From Pycnopodia helianthoides (Eukaryota > Echinodermata > Asteroidea > Forcipulatida > Asteriidae), in contig CM063246.1 of the NCBI GenBank assembly GCA_032158295.1, positions 9,487,608 through 9,551,607 on the forward strand: a stretch of DNA of 64,000 nt, read 5' to 3'. Of the stretch, positions 21,893 to 34,137 are shown one piece after another. Every line of letters starts with the position of its first letter. Position 1 is the stretch's first letter. The notes beneath the pieces were generated by a model that was not told where the DNA came from, did no database searches, and was given only the letters and a program-made list of their open reading frames with translations. Both the position numbers and the translations under genes were made by a program.

Positions 21893-23560
21893 GATATCGT
21901 TCTGAGCTGTGGTCTTAGTTTTCTTTATTTCCTCTCTTCCTGTATGATCGCCTCAGCCAGCGCCCACTACAATGAGGCGTTCCAAAATTGGACATCCGGC
22001 AATAAGCTGGTGACCGGAGTGGTGAGTACCAAGTGAATTACATCACGTACACTCAAGAGGCTCATCATCGGGGATGCCAAGGGGAAAAAAAAAACACAGA
22101 AAAAGGATTTACCTAGGCACCATCAGGCACCATCAGAGACACGCTAATAACAATGCGTTTCTGTTCGGAATACCACCTTAACGTCTACTTCTACATCAGA
22201 ACTTGGCACAGTCCTTCAAGCATGTCAAGTTCGGATGGAGAGGACGGGGTTTCTTGATGAGTAGCTCCTTGTTGTTACTTATCCATTGTTTAAAAAACCA
22301 TCCATTTTTGTGCACGGTTTTTCTTGGGTTTGAGGTGTCTACAACCCTAAACAGCCAACAAGCGCTAAAGATGTCAATCTTACACACAGTCTTGGCACTT
22401 TTTGAGGGATCAACATTTGTATACCTAGTTGAAGAGGAGCAAGTTATAATGAGTAAGAATTTATGAGACCTCATGCACCATAGCTTTTATCTCTTAATCT
22501 ACATAATCCAGGATCTTGAGCTTAATTAAGGGGAGATATTTCAAGGCTTTGGGGGCTGGGGGTGTGAATTAATGTCCCGTGGGTTTGCCCCGGAGTTTCT
22601 GGCGCAGGTTGGCTGCAGATTGCGCCGTATAACCCTTACAATGTGCTATTTAATTGGGTCTCACAATTCAAAAACTTAGCATATACCTGTCTTAAACATA
22701 ACAAGTGCTTTGAGATGCCTGTAGATAAACACTATATAAGAACAAAGAACTTGAGCTGAGCCTATGAACAAATCAGGGCCCAATTCCATCGAGCAGCTTA
22801 AGCACAAAAAGCAGCTAAGTACAACAAAATCATGCTTACCAGAATAGGTTTACCAGCCAATGTAACATGGACCTTCCGTGACTAGTATCCTGCTCATTGT
22901 TGCTCAGCAGGAGATTTTTCGGCAGCGATTTTCTGCTTAAGCAGCTCTATGAGAATCATTCACAAAACCTTATTTCTGGGCTCAATTTCACAGAGCTGCT
23001 CATACTGCACAAAACATTGCTTAAGTATTGTTTACTTAGCGAAAAAAAGCAGACGTACAAGTCATAGATGCTATGAGTGCCATGGTATTTTGGCTGGTAG
23101 CCTTATTCTGGCCAAGCACAAATTTCTTGTGTTTTAGCTACTTTTTCTGCCTAAGCAGCTCTATGAAAATTGGCCCATGATACCTGTATGTACCTGTGAT
23201 ATCAGTGTAACATGAGTACCAGCAGAATTGCCCCTCCCATAAATTCAACAATGATGTATAAAATTCAACAGATACATGTATTGACCTTGCATCTGACCTA
23301 TTCATAATTTTTGGCATGTTTGTCATAATAATCAGGCAAGTTTTCCCCACAGGTTTAATGACAGGGGAAAAATAAAACGGCAAACAGATTATTTATGCAT
23401 TTCTTTTGATTCTCTGCAGGTCCTCGGCTACAGTTGTTGTATTGTCTATGCTCTCCACGCACTAGGGATCTACGTCAGGTTCAAACGAAGGGCCCAGTTT
23501 CGTCATCAACTCCTTCAAGTGGACTCGGGCTCTGTAGACTCGATTCAGCCGCAAGTCTAA
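21893..23560 (+). CDS. MARVEL-like tetraspan protein, 3' end
   Basis: Two coding exons, 21893-22021 (43 codons, donor G|GTGAGT) and 23420-23560 (46 codons plus TAA, acceptor CTCTGCAG), join in phase 0. The product ends with a hydrophobic segment starting DIVLSCGLSFLYFLSSCMIA, a short loop with EAFQNWTSGNK, and a second hydrophobic segment VLGYSCCIVYALHALGIYV. An arginine-rich cytosolic tail RFKRRAQFRH and an acidic C terminus follow. Two terminal membrane spans, a short extracellular loop with a possible N-glycosylation site (NWT), and the G...YALHA pattern fit TM3-TM4 of the MAL/CKLF/plasmolipin MARVEL group, which sort or organise membranes. The 5' exons with TM1-TM2 were not found and may lie upstream in the window or before it. 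The exon pair is secure; the family is an inference. Confidence 0.68.
22560..22770 (+). repeat. Dispersed repeat with TATATAAG tail, copy 1
   Basis: Contains GGAGTTTCTGGCGCAGGTTG, GCTGCAGATTG, then CAATGTGCTATTTAATTGGG, TCTCACAATT, and a CTATATAAGAAC end. A diverged copy lies at 44452-44650 (AGTGTTTCTGGCATGGCTGA, ACAAGGTGCTATATG, AATGGGTCTCATAATT). It sits in the last intron of the MARVEL-like gene. Confidence 0.55.
22776..22955. mobile_element. Foldback element, GGGCCCAAT family
   Basis: The left end is GGGCCCAATTCCATCGAGCA. The right end is TTAAGCAGCTCTATGAGAAT. The centre carries ACCAGAATAGGTTTACCAGC. It is diverged from the family consensus and lies in the last intron of the MARVEL-like gene. 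Confidence 0.65.
22977..23177. mobile_element. Foldback element, GGGCCCAAT family
   Basis: The left end is TGGGCTCAATTTCACAGAGC and the right end GCTCTATGAAAATTGGCCCA. It carries the usual sub-terminal TTGCTTAAG and CTGGTAGCCTTATTCTGG segments. It lies about 20 bp from the previous copy, inside the same intron. Confidence 0.7.
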
Positions 23561-25330
23561 ATATTGACGCTCTTAATCCCCCAGGACTCGATATCTTGAT
23601 GTAAAAAAAGGAAAACACAAAAGGAAAACACAAGTCAAGTTTTTGATCTGTCTGAGCTCACTACCCCCTGGATCCCCCCCCTGTAGAATCCAAAGATCAT
23701 GCACCCAATCCCTTCAAGACCTCTGGCTTCACCCTGTTAGTATCGTCATCATCATGGTGACGTCTGTGTGCGTGCAGCGCACAGACGTTGCTCAGTGGCT
23801 GCTTATGAATTGTTCGTTTCCATCATTCAGCAGTTTTGAGTGGCTTGGTAAAGCTGATTCAAGCCAATACCAACCATCCTCAGGTCATCAGAAAGTTGCT
23901 GTTGGTACGTTTGCATTAAGTGTGCTACCTCTACGGTACGGTTCTGTAGGTTGGTTGTTCTTGTCCACGAGTAATGAGAGTGGAGTGTCACGCCTAGTTG
24001 CATGTCCAATCGGTTGTCGGCGCTGTTTGTGGTGTTGATGCTGATGGGACATTGCTCCGGCGATAAAGTTCAGCATTGGTGATGCGCACCTGTTGGTAAC
24101 TCAATGTTGCAGGCATGCACATCTTTTTGTACAATGTAAGCGCAAAGGTTTTTCACTACTTCTTTCTCAAATCTGGTATACGTACTTCTCTGCAACTTTT
24201 TATGTCACTTTTCTAGTGACAATTTTTGTATAGTCTATCCTCTTATCAACGCAAACAAACAGGAGCAATTTCACTCGCCTGAGACACTTCATCCCAGCTT
24301 GTTCAGCTGTGTCTGAACACTTCATCCCAATGCCTTTGCTGACTTTTCTATTGAAATCCGATGATGAGTCACGATGACTCACAGAGAAAAATAAATCAGA
24401 CCCTGGCGGCATTGTTGTTGTTGTTTTTACGCTGTCCTGACTGCAGAAAATCATAAGGACGATCTGAGACAAATAATATTTTGCCGACCGGTATGGTTGT
24501 GGAAAGAAACTCTCTTGTAATATTAGTCTTGCCTTAGGAAACTTGTTACGCAATAATAACATCAGAAGAAGAGGGAAAAAACAGGGTCCTCAATCATTGA
24601 TGATGGGGAATATCTTGCAATAGTATTTTATGGTGGGTCTGTACAAACAAAAGAGTCCGCATTCAGTGTGTTCAGTTTATTTATATGAAAATCTGCATGG
24701 ATTGTTTTCTCTCGAGGGAAACCAATTTTTAAAAGGAAATTACATTAAACATCGGACGTCTTTCTGAAATAAACACCAGTTGAAGGAAATAATTTGTATG
24801 AGATTTTTGGTGAGAGGGATGAGGGACGAGGATAAAGTGAGGCAATTTTATTTAAACAATGATTTGTGTCTCCCCCCCCCCTTCTGTTTGAAATGGAAAT
24901 TTTTCCCCGAAAGTGCCAGCAGAGAATACTCAGGTTAAAACTAGCGCTGGTCACATCTGTCTCATAAAAAACCTTCATCGAGTTGTGGACATTTTTATTT
25001 TTACATTCAGTAACAATGTAACTAAAACGAGACTGGAAGGAAAAATAGCCTGGTCTCCTTGTACAGAATAAGAATTTGGATTGTCGTTGTTGTTGTGTTC
25101 GCAGGAAACCAGACAAAGATGGCCGCACCGTGATAAAAGTTCCATATTTACAGGTCATTGTACGGAAGTTTATAGTGACAATGCGTTTCTATGTTTCTGA
25201 GCTAAATTATCTAGCAAAGACTTAAAGCTTAATTAAGATGTCTTTTTGAGTTCTATGCCAGTAAAGCAAGCTTACATACAACATACCAGTTATCCACACT
25301 TTATGTGATTCAACAGAATGAAATAAACCT
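23561..25330 (+). other. Probable 3' UTR and downstream DNA
   Basis: Follows the TAA of the MARVEL-like gene. AATAAA-type signals occur near 24389 and 25322. Either could end the transcript and I cannot choose between them. Open frames here (23643-24038 +, 24745-25158 -) show no family features. Confidence 0.4.
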
Positions 25331-25887
25331 GTGAAAGTTTAAGCTCAACTGGTCATGCTGAGTGCACAAGAAAATAGTGAAAAACCACATTATATTTTCA
25401 CTGTTTTTAAATTTAGGTTTTGGACATGCGAGATCAAAACTGCATTGTTTTACCCATTTTGCAAAAAAAAAAACTATAGCATTTCAGGCAAAAATATTTC
25501 AGTTATGTGCAAATCTTTGAACAGATATATTTTCAGTATCTTACCAAAGTTTTGCACACCCTAGCTTTAAAGGGCGTCTTTACGATTTGCTGCATGTGGT
25601 TACTGTGATGATGTTGGTCGTGGAAAACAGACACACATTGGAAACAATGTCTGTTTATGGTACGAGAACTCGGACAGAAGTCTTTATAATCTAAGATTTG
25701 CTTCTTTCTGAGATAATATAGCTCAGAAAGATGGAAATACAGACAGTCACTCTATAAGCTTCAGTATCATCGGTTGTAGCGTAGAAAAATATATTACTAA
25801 GGTGGTCATGGTTTAAGTAGGAACTTGTAGGTATTAACTGTTGTAGATTTTAGCCCAAAACTTCTGCCATCAATGGCGGACTTTCGG

Positions 25888-26005
25888 GACGCTAGGTAGC
25901 AGCAGACTTACCAGGTAAATCCATTGTTCCCGGCAATGTGCGCATGCTTAGAACTACGTAAACAATGGAATTTTACCTGGTATGTCTGCTGCCATCTAGC
26001 GTTCA
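25888..26005. mobile_element. Short foldback, about 45-bp arms
   Basis: The left arm GCTAGGTAGCAGCAGACTTA, CCAGGTAAATCCATTGTT pairs with the right arm AACAATGGAATTTTACCTGG, TATGTCTGCTGCCATCTAGC. The spacer is about 35 bp and contains GTGCGCATGC. Its size and symmetry suggest a foldback MITE. Confidence 0.7.
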
Positions 26006-29000
26006 AAAGTCTCCCACTCATTTCTGTGTTTTTTGTTTGCACTGTGAGGATTGAAACATATGTTGTACATATAAGTTATTTTGCTCGAGTTGTCAAACAA
26101 AAATATCTGAAAACATATTTTGTATAAAATAGGATAACAGAAATCTTAAAACTTTATTACATAACTTAAATAGATGTGTTATTTCTTTCCTTTCCAAGAA
26201 GTTGCTTTCATAATTTATTTTGATACTAATGTATACATCTGTACTGACATTAAGATAATAATATATTCACATGAATATTCATGATTTCAGTGTGCACAAA
26301 GGGAAAAGTAACAGTTGTTGTGTATGCTGCTGTTTAGGCTGTGTGCATGTAAGCGGAATTAATTCTAGACATGTTTCCGTTTCTGACCTGCGTTCACCAC
26401 TCACTGTATTTGATTAGCCCAATTGGAGTCACGTAATTGGATCTCCAGTGACTTCTTAATTAGATAGGGCTTCGTTATCAAAATAATTGTTCAAATGAGT
26501 TACGGCAGAGAAACACAATTACTCAATTGATACGCTACCGAAGACATTTAAAGGGACGGTGCATTATTATTATTTTTTGAGCGATTTATCAAGAAAATTA
26601 TCTAAAACTAACGAAAGAGGTGCTCAAGTATTTAAAGTTTGAGCTAGTTAAGTTTTCTGTAAAAATTACAGTTTTATTGGTACTTAAAAGGGAAAGTATA
26701 TCATGTTTTTTTTTCTTTTTTAAAAATATTTTTTAAACAGAGATTTAATTGTTATGCTTTTGTTTTCAATAAACACACCATACAACCATAGAAAAAAAGG
26801 GCAAACCAACCTGACCCCAGTTTCATAAAACTGTTTACCGGTAAGCAAGTTTGTGTGCTTACTAACCAGTAAGATTTGCGTAAGCGAAAAAGTTTCACGT
26901 AATCGATCAAGAAGATTAGACAGCACATGAGCGTGTTCATGAAGGATTTGTCTTTTTGCATCACTCATCTGCTTACAAGAACCTCCGGCAAGCCAGTGTC
27001 AAATTTTTGTGAAAACATTGAAAAATATTTTACCAGGACTTTTTTTGCAGCTTCATATTACTCAATTAAATTGCAGCAACCAATAAGTACTGGTGATGTT
27101 TTTTTTTTTTTAGATTTTTAGATTTTTTTGGGGGGGGGGAACTTTAACTGATATTTCCTTAACTTTGACCGTATTTCAGGTAAAAATATTTGTCTTGAGG
27201 ATTTGTACTGGTGTGTCCTTAGTAGTCGATCAGACTTTTTGGCTCAGCAAGTTTTTTTTTGACCGAATAAAATCGTGACGCCATAAGTGAATTTGTTTGC
27301 TGAAAATAAAAATGAAAAGAAGGCATTTCGATCAATTCGTTCGGAGGCTTTATAGAGATTGAAATGCGACAGCAGAGTTTTAACCGAGTAAATTCATTGT
27401 TCTTGAAAATGTGCACATAATTGTAATAATCTATGATCATACTTCATGTAACTGTTATAGCGCCACCATGTGTTGAGACTTGATTATTATACAAATATTG
27501 GGTGTAAACATTGTACGAGTGCAATATCACAGAATATAACCACAAGGTGAAATCTGGACTGTTCCATTTCATGAGATTTCAACGAGTAATTATATTCTGC
27601 TGTATTGTATGAACAAAACGCATCCTACATTTGTTTTATACTCACACGTAGATCCTTGTCATTTGATATTTTTCATATGATTCATAGTTTGTTTCAACAA
27701 TAACTAATGTAACTTATTTCAACAACAAGGTATTAAACCATTGATAAAAATAAAGCTGAGGCTGTTTAAGTTGGGTTGGCTAAAGCCATAGCCATATATG
27801 CATCTTGTTGCGCAAGCTTAATGCGCACGCAATGTAAAATCTATTTGTACGTCCAATGGTTTGCTGCAAAGTGTCCCAAGCGTCCTATAGTTATCAATAT
27901 AGGACTCCTATATTAAGCTTTTGGAGAGTCACCAGTATACATGGCAAAATAAAGAGTGACATGTGACCCGTGTTCCACCAATTAAGTGACACGAATGTCT
28001 GGGGCTGCTACTAATTTTCACCACAAAGTCACTCTAAATACTCAGTGTGTATTTTTCATAAAACCTCTCTAGGTAGCGTTACAGATGCCTTTACTGCATA
28101 AACTGCCAGTCAGGAATTGTGTGCAATGTCGTTAGTGCTTTTATCCACATGCCAGTCATCATTAAGAAATTGACACTGATAAGAACAAGCCTGGCCTCGG
28201 ACCCTCAACCAAAGTCATCCAGCTGCGCGCATTTCAATGTAGATTTCTATCTGAAATTCAACGGGATTTCCTTAAATTGATGGCCGTGGTGCGGCCTACA
28301 GTTGAGTAAATCTCATTGTACCCCAGCTGAAGGAATAAATTGTAGTTGGATAGAAGCAGTGGATTGCCCTTCAGAGCTCACTCTGATGGGTCTTTGTTTT
28401 CCTGAACTCAGACGAGTACTCTCTTGCCCCCGGTCGATATGTAGCGCAATCTTTGTCACAACGTGATGCTAAAGGGGCTTGTAGTTGCTACATTGAATTT
28501 TTTTTCACCTTGGGCTCTTTGACCCTCCAATGAGGGACCCGTTTGGTTGGAGCGCCCTCGTGGAATGTTGTCAGCACAAGCTTTTTCCAAAAGTTTTTGG
28601 CATTTTTCAACAAATTTTTTAATTTAAGTGCGTTGTTTACATATCCAGGTATTGCGAGGGTTAATTTAAGCTGATGTATTTGTTTGCTTAATTAATAAAG
28701 TTTTATAATTTGGTTTCATCTACAATCGAAAAATTGACATAACCGATTTTGTACACAAAGGATGCTGGCAGAGTTTTGTCCTGCCCCCTCCTAACCAAAT
28801 CACTGACCCCTGTTGATTGACACCCCTCTAGGCTGTGTGGCATGGTCCAGCATATGATATCATGGCATATGAGCTGACCAGTGTGTACGATGTGGAAATA
28901 TTTAAACATGTCAGCATGTGCTGACAGAGGCCCTCACTGCAGGGTTTTAAGCTTCTAAGCACTAAATTTTGCTGAGCATAAAGACAATTTTTGCATAGAA

Positions 29001-29924
29001 AAAAAAACCCCATAATACCCATAAAGCTATAGTTTGGCTGGTTCCCTGCAGACAAATCCAAGTTTTCTCTTAAGAAGCCGGGCAATATAAACTGTGGGAG
29101 CCAGTTAGATTCCCATGTGCACTGGCTGATCATAAAACAATCTTTCTCCTCATAGAATGTACCCCGATTTATACTCTTATGTGAAGAGAAGCACCTCACG
29201 GTTAACGTGCTCAATCACAGCATAGCCCATTATCTCATTTGTGGAAAATTCATTTATATTGATTTATAACAGAGCTTATATCAAGATAACTTTTCTTTAT
29301 ATACAAATTCTGCAATGAACATAGGAATGATATACAATTTTTATGTTATTTCTGTCTATAAATATGTTGTATCGTTCAACTATAGTTCTTTTCCACCCTT
29401 CACCTGTAGTTCTTTTTCACCCGATGAATACAAAAGTATAAGTGGTACTTTCATTATACTCCGAGTTGTTTTATCACAGACTATATTGTTGCCCGAGCAA
29501 CATCATTTGAGGCAGTTTCATGGAGGGGTGAGAATAAGTCATTGATTGTTCTGGTGTGTTTTACACTTGAGCTGCCAGTGCTCCCCAGCCTGCGGGTTGC
29601 CGTGCGAGTGAATTGGTTGAGTGGAGCATACGACAATATATCCGCTGTAGGGCAGTTTGGAGTTTATGCATGAGCGCCTCACGAACCACGCTTTAAAGGC
29701 GGGGAATATACTTTTAATAAATCTGCCTTTTTTTTACTGTCATCTCACTACTTCCTTTAGGATTTATTAACTACTGGGAAGAAATTTGGGGAAAGGCGTG
29801 TTCATATAGAAGTGCCAGTAAATTGTAGGTTTGATAAAAATATTCAAGAATGTTCGTATTATGTTTGCTTGCACTACCATAAGCTGAATCAGCACTAATT
29901 GTTATTATTATTATTTTGTTCACA
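26006..29924. other. Non-coding, nothing recognised
   Basis: About 3.9 kb without a supportable exon. A remnant of the GGGCCCAAT foldback family seems present at 26813-26905 (CCCAGTTTCATAAAACTG, ACCGGTAAGCAAG). The stretch near 26340-26520 is rich in homeodomain-like TAATTA/AATTGG motifs and free of repeats I recognise. It could be regulatory, but that is only an impression. Confidence 0.35.
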
Positions 29925-29998
29925 GGACTCAGGAGAGTACCAAGTGTACAGTACTTTACGCACATATCGGTGTATGGGTAGAACCAAATAATATTCTT
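29925..29998 (+). repeat. SINE-C, copy 3 (partial)
   Basis: Reads TTCACAGGACTCAGGAGAGT, ACAGTACTTTACGCACATAT, CGGTGTATGGGTAGAACC. The body matches the copy 160 bp downstream. No head is retained. Confidence 0.7.
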
Positions 29999-30084
29999 TA
30001 TCCCCGATGCAAATTTAACATCTGCTAAATTGTTGCGGTACCTGCTGCTAAAATATAGGATTCGAACTGCCTCTAGCTACCGGG

Positions 30085-30245
30085 CAATATTGGTGGGCTA
30101 GTGGTAAGACATCTGCTCTGGAATGGCAAAGGTAGTGGGTTCGAATCCCATCCGAGTAATATGTCTGTGGATTTGTTTTCTTCACAGGACTCGGGAGAGT
30201 ACTGAGCTTTACCCACATCTGTGTATGGGTAAAACCAAATAGATT
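30085..30245 (+). repeat. SINE-C, copy 4, with tRNA-like head
   Basis: The head has GGGCTAGTGGTAAGACATCT (A box region) and GGTAGTGGGTTCGAATCCCA (B box). The body follows with CTTCACAGGACTCGGGAGAG, TTTACCCACATCTGTGTATG and GGTAAAACC. This is the most complete member of the family here and defines its structure. The B box is intact, but no acceptor stem closes, so it is not a tRNA gene. Confidence 0.78.
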
Positions 30246-31179
30246 GCTATAGATAGGTTGCAGTATGACGTAAATCGGCCATCTTTACGGGCAGTTTAGA
30301 ACAAACAGTCGTGCGTTTCGTGTGAGAACGGCGTGCAACACGCGCGCATTTCACGAAACTCAATGCAGGATTGGTTGGTGAAAACGCGGCTGCGTTAATA
30401 AGTTGAGCGTTTGACGCACCTGCAAGCCAAAATGCACTTTGCCCGTAAGATGCGTCTACTAGGAAATATCTATAAGAATTAACAGACTTTTGTCTGAATT
30501 CAGACGTTCTACCGTCTGCTTGGTGAAAAAAAAGTAGCTGTTATTTTACTTCTCTAGTTCTGAGCACTGTTCCCACAAAGCTCCATTTAAATCTGCTAAC
30601 ATCTTGACATGTCATCATTTCAACATCAAGTCCAGTTTTGCTTTGTCTTGCCCTTTGCGCGTTGCATCGCCACATTTGTTTGTTCCTTTCCTGTCTTGTT
30701 TTTGGTTTGTTTTTTCGCCATTGAGCGGGTGCAGTGGGAAAAGCCTCTAGATAAGCTCTTGGCTTTTCAGGCAATCCCTCAGGGCCTGCAACTCTGTTTC
30801 AGTGGTGCGCCTGTGTGTGTGTAATTCCCCCCCCCCTCCTGTCTCTTACCCCATTGTTTCCTTGTATTTTGATGTCTTTACTGTATTGCCTGATATATTT
30901 TCTAATAAAAGTAAATAATAAATAAACATCAATATTGTGATCCTAGTTTCAGCCGTTGTTTTTTCAGAAGTGACTGTCACCCCCCTGAATGTATTCCAGG
31001 ACAGGATAACAACAAAAAGGGGAAATAACAATGATGAACAATTTCAGAGATCTTCAATTTTATTAACCCAATTCCGTTTCTTGGGAACAGAAGCTGGCAG
31101 TTATGAAGAGCTGTATTAATTAGATGTTAACTTTGCATCAGGGATAAAGAGTATTAATTGGTTTTGCAATTTTTTTTTT

Positions 31180-31262
31180 TTTTTACAGAACTCGAGAGTA
31201 TAACTCTGAGTATACGGTGCGTAAAACACATCAATGTAAAGGGCAAGAACCAAATAATAGTT
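31180..31262 (+). repeat. SINE-C, copy 5 (partial)
   Basis: Diverged body: ACAGAACTCGAGAGTATAAC, GAGTATACGGTGCGTAAAAC, CAAGAACCAAATAATA. It is preceded by a T-tract. Confidence 0.55.
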
Positions 31263-31907
31263 GTATTTAAGTTTTGTCAAATTAATTTTCAAGTACTGTA
31301 TACTTACTGGAAATCTTTTAGCGCCCCCCCCCCCAGCCTCCTAAACCTATACATTATTTCTACGGCCTTTTCAAGTATACTTCTTGTCCAGACACGTCCC
31401 TGATCGGCCATTGATCATGGTCGAGCTCCTTCCCTGAAGTGATATTGATCATGCCATGCACCCTGCTCTCTTGAGCAATCACTATTAAATCGGTTTCGAG
31501 CGGTGGCAGCTAATTTCCCCCGTGACTGATCACACATACACGTAGAGTATAGAATCATTTATCTTTCATTACATTACCTCCTCATGTGTTGAATTGAGAC
31601 CCAAACTGAAAGATTCTATGAAGCATTAAGTGTAGACGATCTTAGAAAACACACAGTGTTTTAGACCGTGTGAGGGCGCTTTCATCCAACTGCCGATTTC
31701 CTTGCATCACAATTACAGTTTTATCTTATTTTTGGTGTGTGTATGTGAGATGTCCTTTGGATTTAAACGTAATGATTGAAGCTGCTTACAATTATAAAAT
31801 TAATAACGATTGGTTCTTATATAGTCATAATATTTAGTTCTTGGAAAAAAGTCAGAAAAGTTCTTTGAGTACAAGGGCTGACCATAAGTTCATATATGGT
31901 ACAATCT

Positions 31908-32275
31908 TTAAAGGCACTGGACACTATTGGTAATTACTCAAAAAAAACTTACTTGGTAACGAGCAATGGAGAGCTGTTGATAGTATAAAACATTGTGAGA
32001 AACGGCTCCCTCTGAAGTAACGTAGTTTTTGAGAAAGAAGTAATTTCTCAGTAAAATATTTGAATTGATTTTGAGACTCAAGCGTGAGGTCTCGAAATCG
32101 AAATCAAGGCATCTGAAAGCACACAACTTCGTGTGACAACATGGACAAGGGTGTTTTTTCTTCCATTATTATCTTGCAACTTTGACGACCAATTGAGTTC
32201 AAATTTTCAGAGGTTTGATACACCAAGTGAGAAGACTGGTCTTTGACAATTACCAAAGGTGTCCAGTGTCTTTAA
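31908..32275. mobile_element. TTAA-flanked MITE, GGACAC subfamily
   Basis: Begins TTAAAGGCACTGGACACTAT and ends with the inverse of TTAAAGACACTGGACACC, with TTAA at both borders. The 368-bp body is non-coding. TTAA target duplications are typical of the piggyBac and Kolobok superfamilies. A close relative lies at 32470-32843. Confidence 0.82.
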
Positions 32276-32379
32276 TAAACTTTTCAGGCTATTTATTAAA
32301 TCACAGTTATTTCTAATTCTGCTATGGGCAAGCAAAATCGGAAATCAGACTAAAGTAGGAAGAATATCATGTCTGTATC

Positions 32380-33060
32380 TGAGTGCACCCTTGTTGATAG
32401 ATCAGGGCGCTTTACAACATTAATGTCATTGTTCATCGGGCATACTTTTAGACCATTCCTCTAACTTCCTTAAAGGCAGTGGACACTATTGGTAATTACT
32501 CAAAATAATTATTAGCATAAAACCTTACTTGGCAACGAGTAATGGGGAGAGGTTGACAGTATAAAACATTGTGAGAAACGGCTCCCTCTGAAGTGACATA
32601 GTTTTCGAGAAAGAAGTAATTTTCCACGAATTTGATTTCGAGACCTCAGAGGTCTCGAAATCAAACATCTGAAAGCACACAACTTCGTGTGACAAGGGTG
32701 TTTTTTCTTTCATAGTTATCTCGCAACTTCGACGATAAATTGAGCTCAAGTTTTTACAGGTTTGTTATTTTATCCATATGTTGAGATACACCAAGTGAGA
32801 AGACTGGTCTTTGACAATTACCAATAGTGTCCAGTGTCTTTAACTCTCTTGTCAGCATACAACTAGCACTCATAAGGGGTTAATCCAAACACAATACTGT
32901 CTCATGTTCCCATTTATACACTTGGGTTAAGGGAAGCAATTATGGTCAAGTGCCTTGCTCAAGGACACAAGTGTCTTGACCAGGAATCAAAACCACTCTC
33001 CGATGATTCAACCATCAGAACTTGAGTCCAGTGCGGTTGTCGGCTCGGCCACGACACACA
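32380..33060 (+). repeat. Repeat F copy, split by a MITE
   Basis: The left part contains AGGGCGCTTTACAACATTAA and CATTCCTCTAACTTCC. The right part contains CTCTTGTCAGCATACAACTA, AAGTGCCTTGCTCAAGGACA and CTCGGCCACGAC. The two halves are separated by the TTAA element at 32470-32843, so the host repeat is older than the insertion. Confidence 0.6.
32470..32843. mobile_element. TTAA-flanked MITE nested in repeat F
   Basis: Borders are TTAAAGGCAGTGGACACTAT at the left and CCAGTGTCTTTAA at the right. It is very similar in sequence and length (374 bp) to 31908-32275. It carries the diagnostic GTGAGAAACGGCTCCCTCTG and AGCACACAACTTCGTGTGAC blocks. Confidence 0.85.
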
Positions 33061-33539
33061 AGCCATCACCTTTTATGATTTTCCAATTTGTTCAAATAAA
33101 AGTAGCCTGTCCTTCCACTTTGCACCAGCCAAAAGCAGCAAAAGTTAGCTGTGTTCCTTATAACCAATTGACTCTGGAGGTATTGTCCCGCACAGATTTC
33201 AGTTAAGAACACAGACCTTTCAAGGATTTGCATTAATAAAAACATTAAAGGTAAAGGAGAATTCTTTTCCTGATTTGGTGTAATCGGTCGCAATGTTATG
33301 CAGGAAGTACATGCATGAAAGATAACAGGGTTAACAGATTAGCTCTGGGACACAGTCACCCAGAGGTGCGCACTCTTAGTGCAGTGTTCACACAGAATTA
33401 ACAGACAGAAGAAGAGTATGAGGCCTAGTCTTATTACAGATGTATCATATGGTACTTCAAATCATATCCAGATATTCCCTGATGAATCCAAATCGATGAT
33501 GTTTTTTTGTTTCATTCTTTCCTTTCTTTCTTTCTTTTC

Positions 33540-33690
33540 TTTCTCCTTTTACAGTAGGATACAAACCCAATTAGGGATCATAATGGTGAATCTCACCGAG
33601 GAAACCAGCTGGTGTAACTTTGTAGAAAATGTGCTCAAAAATGTTTCTTCCTCCCGGGAGACCATAGCAGCAGTTGAACACGTTTTATAG
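33540..33690 (+). CDS. Possible orphan terminal exon
   Basis: A strong pyrimidine tract and acceptor (TTTCTCCTTTTACAG) precede an open frame. That frame includes MVNLTEETSWCNFVENVLKN and closes with ...IAAVEHVL and TAG. I recognise no family and no partner exon. The tract may simply be a TTTC microsatellite. Low confidence. Confidence 0.2.
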
Positions 33691-33962
33691 TTTTTATACT
33701 TTAAGACCTCTTCCCAAGAAATGTACTTTAGTTTTCCTTTGTTTGTGTGCGTTTTACAACTTAATTTCCCTGGTTAGTTTTAATTCATTTGACTCGATTG
33801 CTGTTGATGGCTAGCCACCATGGACACAGTTCCAACCTGGATTTGAGGATTTAAGGTTTATTCGATGCCAGTTGGCTAATCCGCAGGTGCATTTGATATA
33901 GCATGGATATGACTAATGGTTACACTCCAATGTTCCAACACCCCTAATCTATTTCCCTAATC

Positions 33963-33979
33963 TTAACCCTAACCCTAAC
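33963..33979 (+). repeat. Short telomere-like CCCTAA run
   Basis: TAACCCTAACCCTAAC, just under three units of the CCCTAA repeat found at animal telomeres. It is too short to imply a telomere or fusion point. Confidence 0.6.
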
Positions 33980-34137
33980 TCTAGCTTGTAAATCATGAGG
34001 GGTTATCGGAAAATGGGGTGTCATGGAATATAGACCAGTCACCCAATTAATGGCAGCAGACAATGGACATAAATTTGTCATTGTTTACGTAAATCTGGGC
34101 ATTGGGGTCATTTTCAAGAACAATGTATTTCACTCCG

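Noticed and set aside
24745..25158. 137-codon minus-strand frame
   Set aside because: It includes a poly-C translation, has no family features and lies in the probable 3' flank of the MARVEL-like gene.
30098..30165. Functional tRNA gene
   Set aside because: The B box is intact but the ends do not pair, and a SINE body follows directly.
33963..33979. Internal telomere or fusion site
   Set aside because: Just under three CCCTAA units is within what chance gives in this base composition.
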